A stretch of DNA of 64,000 nt from Siphonodentalium dalli (Eukaryota; Mollusca; Scaphopoda; Gadilida; Siphonodentaliidae), in contig CP136061.1 in assembly GCA_032622095.1 (NCBI GenBank), forward strand, positions 215,172,373 through 215,236,372, written 5' to 3'. Of the stretch, positions 11,608-23,100 are shown piece by piece. Both the position numbers and the translations under genes were made by a program. Positions within the stretch are counted from its first letter, which is position 1. Each line of letters starts with the position of its first letter. The notes under the pieces are model-generated. The model worked only from the letters and a program-made list of their open reading frames with translations, was not told where the DNA came from and did not search any database.

Positions 11608-12740
11608 GGTCAAAGTTAAGAAGTAGCATCCATTTGTAAATATTCGACAGCTGAGTGCGAGCATTTTTTTATCAGCATTTTATGGCTTAATTTCAGTTAT
11701 TCTGAGTGCAACTACGGGTTTAAGAATTGTTTTGTGGCCATGCCATCTACAGAGTTAGGATCTAGTGACGATGCGGGCATTCAGACATTTAAGCGATGGA
11801 CGCCCTTTTTTGTCAACTAACTTCCCATAATTTACTGATAAATAGCGAGTATTTGCGATAAAAAAAAATAACGCAAAAACATATACGTGATACACTCAAT
11901 CCATCTACTGCGTGAAACCTACGTATTGTGTGTATCCAGGGTGATTGTTTAATTAGTTTTATGAAGTTGTCGCACCTGCGATTCGGTAACGAACTGTTGC
12001 CATTTTATTTTGGGAATTCCCAGACTGGAGCCATATGCTAAAAATAGATGCTACTTCTTAGGTGACACTCCACAGTTTCGAATGATCAGTATGTTATAGA
12101 AATAAATTGCTAGTGGTTTATGGCACCATTCATGTGGTATGTATATTGAGACAAGGTGGGATATGAATTTGTGTAATTTTAGAAGGTGTTCTAGACTGCT
12201 GAACAAATTAAGTGACCTTGACCCCATCCATGGACAGCAGTAGCGTTTTCTGCGAAACAGTGGCTCTAGATACTAGGTCAATTTTTTAGCACCCAAAATT
12301 TGTCATCTGCATTAAAAATTGATTTTCTGGATTTGTAAACGGCGAAAGTTTGAAATTTTTTCACATTGATGTTGGAAGCCAGAGGCCTTTGAACCAACAT
12401 AGGTGACCATGCTTGAACAAATCTGGTATTCGTGCCCCTTGGGTATGAAAATGCAATATTTTTGTCATTTTTTGAATAAAAATCACATTTTCGATCAAAA
12501 GATCAAGGGCCATAACTCTTGATAGCCCATATATTATGGAAATTATGTATCAAATTCTGAATGCCTATTCTGTACTAATTTCAGACATATATATATTGTC
12601 TATATGGTTTGGGATCATAATCCAGATAAATTTCAATGAATCTAGGGGCCCCCCTATTTCTGGGCCCCTACCTGTTGAAACTGTGGAGTGTCACCTTAAC
12701 TTTGACCTCCGGAGTCCGGAGACCAAATGGCGGATTCAGC
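11608..12740. mobile_element. Old inverted-repeat element disrupted by a TTA-flanked MITE
   Basis: GGTCAAAGTTAAGAAGTAGC (11608 on) is mirrored by GATGCTACTTCTTA at 12047-12060, which continues after the inserted MITE as TTAACTTTGACC at 12696. The right flank (AATGGCGGATTCAGCGCGAG, then TTAGTGATCTCACTTATA) is related to the repeat at 48880-49160 (ATGGCCGCGACTCAATGATC). Outer limits are uncertain. Confidence 0.6.
12061..12695. mobile_element. PIF/Harbinger-like MITE with TTA target duplication
   Basis: The ends GGTGACACTCCACAGTTTC and GAAACTGTGGAGTGTCACC are perfect 19-bp inverted repeats flanked on both sides by TTA (12058-12060 and 12696-12698). Deleting 12061-12695 and one TTA restores CTACTTCTTAACTTTGACC, which matches the reverse complement of 11608-11630, so the empty site is known. 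A 3-bp TTA duplication is characteristic of PIF/Harbinger. The 635-bp body has no transposase. Confidence 0.85.
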
Positions 12741-13170
12741 GCGAGTTAGTGATCTCACTTATATGCCAAGTGTGAGTACAAATGGAAATGGACTCCGACA
12801 TCGCCATGGAATAAAACATGTTAGTCGACTGAAATATGACAACTTTCACTGTACAGAGTACGACGGGATTGAGTACGAATCGACGAATAGTTTACGGATG
12901 ACAACAAAGCCTGGCTGCAATGAATAGAACCCTGTCATCGAGATATTCTATACACTTTTCAGGCAAATGTATCAAATAAAATATTACATTATATGCATAC
13001 TTGTCCGAGAAATGAAATTAGTTTTATTCTATACTTATCGGGTGTCTTGAGTTGACGCCCTTCTCAACATATATTTTTACACGAAGTGTTCTAACTGTAA
13101 CCCAACACACATCCATTAATTAATTGTGGTTATATCGCCTACACTGAAATTCGTAACTTAATTTATATAT
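12741..13170. other. Non-coding, no recognised feature
   Basis: AT-rich sequence, no coding signal. Confidence 0.35.
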
Positions 13171-13173
13171 AGT

Positions 13174-13530
13174 CAGTCTCAAACTCCAGGCAAAGTTATC
13201 TCTCATCGCTCCGCTCGCCGTGATAACGAAGAGGGCGCTGTATGGAGTTTCAGTCAGTCTCGCAAACTCCATGTAGGGCCCTTTCCGTTATCACCGATCA
13301 CTGATCACTGCCACACGGATGGTACTTTGCGGACGATACATCTATTTTACGTATCGTCGGAACTATATATTAGTCACCTATTATCTTATTTTGACCCCCA
13401 TGAGTTTGCAATAATGGTAATTATTTCGGTATTGATAAGAGCAATAAGAACTGAGCCAGACATAGACAATTTTAATCATAAAACATAAGAACTAAGCTAG
13501 ATCATGTCAGAAATCCTTACCAAATGGCTT
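13174..13530. mobile_element. Two fragments of the CAAACTCCA 9-bp-TSD MITE family
   Basis: 13181-13249 carries both ends of the family in reverse order (CAAACTCCAGGCAAAGTTAT to GAGGGCGCTGTATGGAGTTT), so it is an internally deleted copy. 13268-13530 is the 5' part of a second copy (CAAACTCCATG through TACGTATCGTCGGAACTATA), lacking the right end seen at 31786-32125. Confidence 0.65.
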
Positions 13531-13539
13531 TCTGGCAGT

Positions 13540-13835
13540 GGTATCGAAATTTCACGATCTAAGTGACTTTGTAAGCGATTTTGCTTTGCGTTTCTTGCAT
13601 TTATGGAATTTCTCCTGTGTAACTAATTGAATATTTATTGCGATATCGGCTCACAAAAGTCACAGAAAAGCACGCAATCTCGAGTTGGGACCTTCACCTA
13701 CAGTGAAGTACATTATTAAGGAACAGATAGTGATAAAGAAATATATATATTCCCCGTTTTATTTATTCCACTTTATAAGGTTCCCTGTCAAAACTTCAAA
13801 AAGTTCCAAGGTTTTGTACTGGTGGAATATGATCT
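13540..13835. repeat. Dispersed repeat (AAGTGACTTTGTAAGCGATTT family)
   Basis: Related in reverse orientation to 27430-27795 and 33530-33745. Shared blocks include GTGACTTTGT, GGAATTTCTCCTG, TAGGTGAAGG or CACCTACAGTGAA, CCCTGTCAAAACTT and GGTGGAATATGATC. It abuts the intron just upstream of the first LDLa exon. Confidence 0.65.
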
Positions 13836-13992
13836 CTATTATCTACAACGTCCCTTCCTCTCATGAATTATTTCACGTCACCAGTTCAATCAAGTGATTA
13901 TTCTCTATATATCGATAGGCATGTACATATATGTCTAGTATTTAAACGTTGCCGATGTCTATATGTCATTTTGTTGTTTAACATAATTCTAG

Positions 13993-14106
13993 GGTTTTGT
14001 TTAGAAGGACAGTATCGATGCGCAGACACCGGTCGGTGTGCCTCAACTCGCTGTGACGGCGAAGTCGAATGCGCAGATGGCTCAGATGAACAGGGTTGTA
14101 ATGAAG
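13993..14106 (+). CDS. Exon encoding LDL-receptor class A repeat 1
   Basis: 114 nt (38 codons), phase 1 at both ends, the typical size and phase of a single LDLa module. Six cysteines have the expected spacing (FCLEG, YRC, GRC, TRC, VEC, QGC). The C-terminal half reads CDGEVECADGSDEQGC, which keeps the acidic Asp/Glu residues that bind Ca2+ in this family. The acceptor is a pyrimidine-rich stretch ending TTCTAG at 13992. The donor GTAGCC at 14107 is weak for position +5. The frame stays open upstream to an ATG at 13863, but that part has no homology, has intron-like composition and lies before a good acceptor, so I exclude it. The exon's last bases and the start of its intron recur as degraded copies at about 14224 and 14371. 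Confidence 0.9.
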
Positions 14107-17100
14107 GTAGCCATTGCATGGTAACCATGATAACACATGCACATGGCTAGGTATTGTCACTTCACAAATGCACATTTTAGCAAGCTATATATATTAAACA
14201 CGATAAAATAAGATGGTTAGCAGACTGGCTGTCACGGCTTTTTTGAATGCACAGGATTGGTATGAAGGTGGTCATTGCATGGTAATCATGACAACCGTGA
14301 TGCACACGTGCGCCTGGATATTGTCATTTCACAAATGCACATTTTAACCAGCGATATATTTAAACTGTTTGTGTTGGTATGAAGTGAGCCATTGCATGAT
14401 AGCATTTGTAACTGGTGCACACGTGCGCATGGATATTGTCCCTTCACGAACGCACATTTAACCAGATACATTGTTTAAAAAAAATATATCATGATTAGGA
14501 GACTCCACATACATGTATGCGAAGTGTTTGATTTTGGAGAAAAATATACAAATACCTGTACATGTATATTATGTATACTTTTCTATTGTTTCCTTATTTC
14601 TTGTCAACTTGTTCAGTGCAATATCATGTGACGAAATCCAATATAGATTTTTTTTTTTTTTTTTTTTTTTATTTATAGCATTTATGTACATTATATACAG
14701 TGATGTCATACAAACATATATGTAAGTATTACAAAAACAATCATGTTATTAATTAGAGTGACATCACATGTGGAGCGGGTGGGGTCCTTGCACACTAACC
14801 ATGCACACCATACAGTACATGCATATCAATAAGTGTTTATAAATGATAGACAAAAAAACAGACAATAATACCTTCGGCTGTCAAAAACATGATATATGTT
14901 GGTATTTAGTTGTGTTTGTGTGTACACCTATATCAATAAAACAACATATATGTTGGATTGATACCTGGTTTCAGTTATTGAATTGATGGTATATGGTTAT
15001 ATGCCAAAATAGTTTTTATTGCTTTATCGGGCTATTTGTTAATTAGATCGGGCTAAAATAGATTTCTTGATGAACAAGTCTGCAGCAGTCCAAGACGCAG
15101 ATATTGTAATGTTAGAGACAAGTTATCTTTTTCATTCGAACAGCTAACTGGTGTAGGTATATATTACTGCATTCGTACCTAAGCCTGGAGCAGTGGAAGT
15201 TGTAATATAATTGCATATGGAAGATGGTCGTTGGAAGCTAAAATCTGAAGAATTATGTTTGAATGATTCATTGGTTTTATATGTTCAGAAATTTTCATTT
15301 CGAAATATGTCCAGTCTATACATGTATGCATATATGTTTTATTGCATGTTAAGGGCCTCAAAGCTAACTAAAATTAAATGCGACAAAGGTTACATGCATG
15401 ATTTTAATGGGGAACTGTACACTAAATCCGGCCATTTATGGGAACATCTCCTTTTATACCAAAAAGAATATATGTAACAAATGAATGAATTTGAGCCATG
15501 GATCAGTGCAAAAATAAACACATGTGCTCTATGAACGATGCACGCAACATGGTAATTATAATGAAAATGAAATATGACTCAAGCCATTTATTCATTTTCA
15601 TTATAATTACCATGTTGTTTGCATCGTCCACAGAGCACGGAGTATATTTTGCACTAATCAATGGCTCAAATTCAGTCATTTCTTTAATATATTCTGTTGA
15701 GTATAAAAGGTGATGGTCCCACAAATGGCCGGATTTAGTCTACAGTACCCCTTTAAATCCAGTTAATTCAAACTTATCCACAGTATTGTATATATGTACA
15801 GCATGGATGGAGTCTGGTGGAATTTCAGACACGTCTGGGGGAAAATTCCACCGATGGCAATGATATGGAGGGTGTGGAAAAATGGTAGTATTATCAGGAC
15901 ATACACATCTGTTATGGGCAAGATGATTCCCGACAGCCTGTGACACTTTACAATAAGCGGCTGGCAAACGAATAAGTAAAATTTTCACTGCATGGACGTC
16001 TTACGGACCCCAATCCCTATTTGAAGTCTATCTGAAGAGATATGCTATCAATATCACCAGATATTGTGGACGAATGGCTGTTCTATCAGAAGCGATAGAC
16101 TGTTAAATGATAATGTTGGTTGCATGTGGCACCTTACAAAAGGCAGATGACAAACGATACAGGAGAATGTTTACTGTTTTTTGGACCCCCTGCCACATGT
16201 AAACTGTTGAACCCACCAAGAACTGAATGGATGTGCTACCAATGTCAAACGACGGTGTGGACAAATGGCTATTCTACCAGGAAATATACAATTGTTATTG
16301 ATGTGTTAGTACCCGACAGACAGGGACACTTTATAAAAAACGGCTGGCAAATAAAACAAATGCTATTTTCACTGTTTTATGACCCCAACCACAATTTGAA
16401 AACTAGAACACACCACGAACTGGAACGATATCCTCTCAATATTAACTGAGTGTATGGACAATGGGTAGTTGCATAAGGAAGTACACAATTCATATTGATG
16501 GATTGGGTCCAGAAAGCATGAGCACTTTACGAAAAGTGGCTGTTTTAAGGGCCCCTACCCTATTTTAAGTCTTGAAGACACCACGTGTTGAAATGATATG
16601 CTCTCAATATTAACCGAAGGTGTGACCAAATGTTAGTTTTTATCAGTAAAAAACACACCATGGATGTTTTGGTTCCCGAAAGCCTGCACCTTGTGGCACT
16701 TCACAACAAGCGGTTGGCAAATAATAAAGGCGAATTTTTATATCCACATACCCTATTTGATGTCTTGAACACATCGCGTACTGAAGGGATTATGCTCTTA
16801 ATATCAACATAGGTTGTGGCCGAATGGCTATTCTATAAGGCAATACACGATATATATGGCTACATATGTTGTTTTCTGACCGCATGGGGCACTTTACAAA
16901 AATCGGCTGACAAATAACAAAAAATTAATTATAACTGTTTCTGTGACCACCAACGCTACTTTAAGTCACGACAACACCACGGCATATACCACAGATGGTA
17001 TATGCTCTCAGTTTTAACTGAAGGTGTGGACATATGACAGTTCTATCAGTAAGTAAACAATTTATATGGATGGGTTGGTTCCTGAATCCTGGGAGTCTGT

Positions 17101-20100
17101 GACACTTTGCAATAATCGGCTGGCAAATATACGAAAGGCGAATTGTCACTTTATGATCAATTGGGAAATTTGGTGAAGTTGTGAAAACATGAAATTTTTC
17201 GACCAAAACGAATTTGGGGGAGGGGTAGCTAAAATCCAATATCTCGCAATCCTTTCAAAATTGCTGTTTACTTCTTTCTACATATGATTGTCAGATAACT
17301 ACTACACCATATGGATTACTATTTGGGTATTATTGCAATATTCATCTGAATAATAATGTTCAAAAAATATCTTTATTTTTTTAAATAGCGATTTTTCAGC
17401 AAAAAATAATTGTTTCGGCTCCAAATGGCAGGAAAATCCAAATTAACCAACATTTTTTTTCATATTAGTAGAGATATGGTATGATGTAGTAATTTTAAAA
17501 CCAACACTGTTGGCAAATAAGTTAGGACATAGCCACAAGGCTCGCTTTACCAAAATCGTTAATTTCTGGAGTCACTAGTGGGTATCGTTAATCATCGATT
17601 TTGACAATAGCCACAACCGATTCCGGTATTGTTCACCATCATTTTCGATTATAATATATATTTCTTCTTTGAAAAAAATTGGTTACAACTTGTTCTTCCG
17701 TGGGTAGGGGTATCTCGAAAACTAGAGGTCTTTTTCGATTTGGCCTCTGCTCTAATTGTATTTCGCATTGGTTTTTAAAATGCATGCATGTGCATATAAT
17801 AGGACCCATCGTACTGTCATGAATTCTGAGGAATGATGACATTATCGTGGGTATGTATGCGTCTGTCAATATACATACATGTAAGACATATGCATGGGTC
17901 AATTTGACCACCATAATATATACTCATGTAGGACAGTAGGTCCAAGAAAATTAATGTTTTCTTTATATATGGATACGCGTACAGGGGTCAATACTATGAA
18001 ACTTTTTCTTTGTAAGAATCTACAATTGTTTGTAAGAAATAACAATTTATCATTCCGCCAATACTATGAACCTACGATTACAAATATAAATCACAAATAG
18101 TACGTGTTCTTTGTATTTACAAATATCTCCAATCACAAAGAATGTTCGAGTACTATGAAACATAATTTTTCAGTTTTCGCACCCTTAACCCGGATAATAT
18201 ATATATATCTATGATACGCAGGGACGTGGCGACAAGGGGTCGATTCACCCCCTCGTGAAAATATTTTGTCAGCTGGAAATTTCAAGTACAACCCACAGGG
18301 ACGTCGCGACAAGGGGGTTGGGTTATGTTTCTCGCTCCAAACATTTTATCAACACGTTCAACAGCTGGAAATTTGATACCTGAAACAACATGAATTGGAA
18401 AATTTACAACAACAATAGGTTGAACTTGTTCTGTTATTTTGTTTTTTCCAACAATTTATTAGGGGGTATGTATTGTTTTAGACCAACATTTGCATATTTA
18501 CCTCCTTTGGTCAAAAGTTTGGATTGAAATGGCCTATATTTAGAAATTGTCAAACCTTATGGGGTGTCAGCATGGATGTGATGTAGCAGTATGTGTTCCT
18601 TGTAACTACCGAAATTTAGTAATTTTGATTAATGTTATGCCTCAGTCATGTTGACTGAACTAAGTCAGTCATCCTGAGGAAAAACGTTTGACTAACATAT
18701 GTTAGTCATATTGACTAAGTTTTGTTATCAGCGTAGAAAATATATATTTTTTTTAAATACTTTCCTCTTGATATACGATTCCATCGTTATGTGGAATTTA
18801 TAGGCATTTTGTTGTTCAAAGGGTGCATATGGAAATTATAGGATGGACACCCCGTCGCCAAACTGAGCCCATATATAGTCACGTCCCTATCTAGATATAT
18901 TATAAGATATCGGAGCAGTTTGAAATTATAAAATGACACTCCTATTGGTTTGGTTTGGATTAACCGGGTTATTAACCGGGTTTATCGTCTAGGCCACACA
19001 CGACGTAGTCAATTTTACGGGTGGAGGAAAGACCACGCAGAGGATTGATTTCACCGAGAAATCGTCCCACTGCGTGTAGAAACCACAGATCCCCGGAAAG
19101 CAACTGACAAACTTGCCCAGATACACGATTTCGGTCACCCTCCATATGACGGGGTTAGAACCAGCTTCGTCAGCGCTGGACGGCCTGTAACGGTGTAATG
19201 CACCTGACATTCTACCGACGCACCACTCCTATAACCGAGACCATTATCACGTCCCTGCTTCGATACACCCCTCACGATAAAATGGAGCCACGTTACTGCC
19301 TCGATGTGTTATGATAAGAGTAGCGGATCAGTTTGAAATAATAGGATGGTCACAATATATATAATGCTATACCATCAAAACAATACTTTATTTTCACAAA
19401 CTGAATGGTTGTAAATTTGTAATTTGTAAAAACAATGATACCAAATTGTTTGTAGTACTCGTTATTACACTGACTTGTACTTACATACACACACTACAAA
19501 CGAACCGTTTAATTGTTAACTTGCGCAGACAAGTGGTCATCAACTTAGCAATCCGTGAACCGATTGGATAGCTCTGATAAGCGTTCACCTCTCAACTTAT
19601 GATTGGTTATTTCTTTTGTAACTTTGGCCCGCCGTGATTCAATATATTGTTAATCGCTCACAGGCAAAGGTTTGTCCGTAAGCAATCTACAATAATCAAC
19701 AGTAGATCTTTGTGAAATTTGCCAGATTTTGTTAGCTCATCGTTTCATAGTACCGGCGTTCTCACTAATCACAATATGATAGCACGCATTGTAACTTCCC
19801 CATATAAATTGTTGTCAGTTATTTTAGCTCTATATACATGTCCGTCTAATTTAAACTGGTATTCAGATAACACTGATAACAGGTGCATGGGAGCAGAGTG
19901 GGGAGTTAGTTTTTTCTAAGTTTTCAGCTGCCTTTTAGGGGTTTCACCTCTCGCCCAATCTAAGGTATTACAATCATACGGCTAAATTTTCCCTGTACTA
20001 TGAAACCACTGTGATAGTTAACACAAATTTGTAAATACAAATTAATAAATAGAATTTGTATTTACAGGTATAAAATTGTTCATAGTATTGACCCCCGGTA

Positions 20101-23100
20101 TACACTTGTATTTGCATGGGTTTATTTGGATCGATCCATATGCGTAGATATAATTATGCGCATGTATGAGTCTATGTTGTCCCATATATGTGTAGGTAGA
20201 ATCAGGCGTGCATGGGTCTATTCTGACCAGCCCTTATATGGGAAGTCATTCATAGGCCGAATTCGTCACAGCTTAAATCTCCGTGGTTTAAAGGGATACT
20301 GTACTCAAATGTTATTGTTAGTTTCTATAGTCTCTGAGTCGAAGAATAAGGTTACCAGTTTTCCATTATTTGAAAGAAATGTTACGGGTGGCAGATTAGC
20401 CGGAAAGCGACAATACAAACTGTCGTTGTCGAGTAATGTTAGTACTGTTTTCAAGCAAAAATGTATCAAATAAGTGTTGTATTATATACATACTAGTTTA
20501 AGTTATTATATATATAGTCACTAGTCAGTTAGTGGCTTGAGTTTACGCCCCGTATCAACAAATTGATTTACACGTGTTGCCCAATCCACTATCCGTCAAT
20601 TAATTTGATTACGTCTTGTACACGAAAATTCGTAATTCGCCTCTAACCATAAATTAAATTTATGTCAAATTTCTAACTTTGATTTTAAGATAACCTATTA
20701 ACCTGAACCTATATATCATCGATATTATGTCGTTGTTATTACCGCGAATTTATTGAAAATGGCGTATATTACCCCTTTAAACCTGCACTGGCAGTCCAGC
20801 CATACCAGGGCCTAAGGGGGCGCTTGTGGTCGATTCAATGGCTAGCTTATTCGGCGAGATGAGCATTCAATCAAACTACCCAGTTACAAGGCGGACCACA
20901 AGCAGTCTGGTAGTGCTTTTGACACGCCCTGAATGATCGCGAACAAGTGCACGCTTATAACAACTCTCGTGTGAAAATGAATTAATTGTGACATGATAAC
21001 ACAAAGTGGCCACTCTCACAGTATGCAGGTCAGGCACATACTGAATTCAACTATTATAGTTATATTTAACTACTATGGTTTAATATGACAGTAATAGATT
21101 CACAATTTTTGTTCTGTTTTTCAGGAAAAAATGGTATCGCGCATCCCAGTACACCGCCAAATTGCACTCTTAGCAACATTACGTCAAATTTTCAGTCCCC
21201 CGATAAAATGTGTTTTGCAACCTTTTGCGCTGGCTTGTTTGTGTTAATAATGAGACATGGTTGAATTTCTAAATGACATTAAAATGGCCACTCAATCGCT
21301 CTTTCATAACTCAATTTATACCAATTGATTGTTAGTTGACTTACTTACCATCTGCCATCGTGACTATTTTTTATGAACGGAGTCGAGACATGGTATTTCG
21401 TCACATAAACAAACATGGTACCGATTTAGTATGACACAGATTTAATTTTTTTTTTTTAATATAATGTTGGGTTATGCCTCTTGCACCGAATTCACAAAAC
21501 GACGATATTCATATTTGCATATTTTAGTTGAATATAACTATAATAGTTGAATTCCGGATGTGTCTGACCTGTTATAGACACGCCGTAATTCGTTACAGCT
21601 TCACCCATTGAACTGATTGTGTAAGAATGTATAAACTGTGGTCCAGAACACCCATTCGTCATCTCAGGTATAGGCTTCATAAGCCCCCCGTTTTGCTGAA
21701 CCGTCGAATGACTTGGTTTAGTTGCCAGTTTAGTTGAGATTCCGTTGAATACGTAACATGTGCCTCACGTAAGTGGCTGTGGAGTAAATCCATGTACATG
21801 TATATATATTTGGAAAGCTTCGTACACATAATGGGTTTCCTCCGTGCATACGGTAAGATTAGATGAAGGCTCTGAAGATGACAACATGAAACCATAACGG
21901 TGTATTTTCTTAACAACACTAGTTTGCTCCACCAGTATCATAGAAATTCAACGGGACCAACCTGCATCATAGCAAATTAGTAGATTGATTGATTGATTGA
22001 TTGATTTGGGGTTTATTGTCGCTTTAGCAACTAAGGCCATATCACGACATTGCCAATTTTAGTGGTGGAGGAAATCCGCACACTTGCGACTAATCTAACA
22101 GTGATTTCAATGCCTGATAAACTCGTCAACCATGTGTGGCAAACCACCGGCCATCGGCGAGTAACTGGCAACTCCACCAGATAACGATTTCGAGTTACAA
22201 AGTCCACGATCGAAACATGTGGATTTGAACCCTTATCGCCAGCGCTGGAGGGCGAAACGGCTTGGAGTGGTACCCCTAACCGATTGAGCCACCGAGGCCC
22301 CACATTAGTAGAACCAATTGACCAAGTGCGATTACCACGAGAGTGACTCTTCAGTTTTATAGAAAGTTCACATTTTCACCTTCTTAACCTTATATATATA
22401 TCCCTTTCATGACGGGACCTTCCTGAAACTGCTGTGCCAATACATTCTCTTATATATGCGAGTCGACTATATGTCGCCTCTCATATATAAGAGAATGCAT
22501 TGGCCTAACAAATTTTATATTATTTTTTATAATTGTTAAAGAATGTAAGAAATAATGATAAAAAATGATAAAAATTGTTAAAGAATATAAGAAAAAATGA
22601 TAGAAATTGATAAAGAATGTAAGAAAAAATTATAAAAATGATAAATTGTTAAAAAATATTTTTTTTTAAATGGTAAAAATTGTTATAGAATGTAAGAAAA
22701 AATTATAAGAATTAAAAAGAAATGGTAAAAAATTATAAAAATTGTCAAAGAATGTAAGAACAAATTAAAAAAAATTGTTAGGCCAATGTATTCTCTTATA
22801 TATGTGAGGCGACCTATGGTCGACTCACATATACAAGAGAATGCTTTAGCACGTGATCTTTAATGTTGCTCCAGCGCAGCTCCCGGCATGAAAGGTTTAA
22901 ATACTGATTTGCAGAATGTGGCGATGGTGAGTTCAAGTGTCCAGAGGGTTGTATTGACAACGCACGGAAGTGTGATGGGACGTACGATTGTTCAGACGAA
23001 GCGGATGAATTTTACTGCCGTAAGTATACCTTGTTTTATCTTAGTGTTTTAACCCTCTCTATACTAAATACTCATTGACGAGTAGTTATATCCCTTAGGA

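Noticed and set aside
13863-13992. In-frame ATG upstream of the first LDLa exon, possible first exon with signal peptide
   Set aside because: There is a strong acceptor at 13992, LDLa phase-1 symmetry fits, and the upstream residues do not form a convincing signal peptide plus cleavage site next to the module.
22031-22303. A 90-codon minus-strand frame
   Set aside because: It is the tRNA-like head and body of the SINE, read in one frame.
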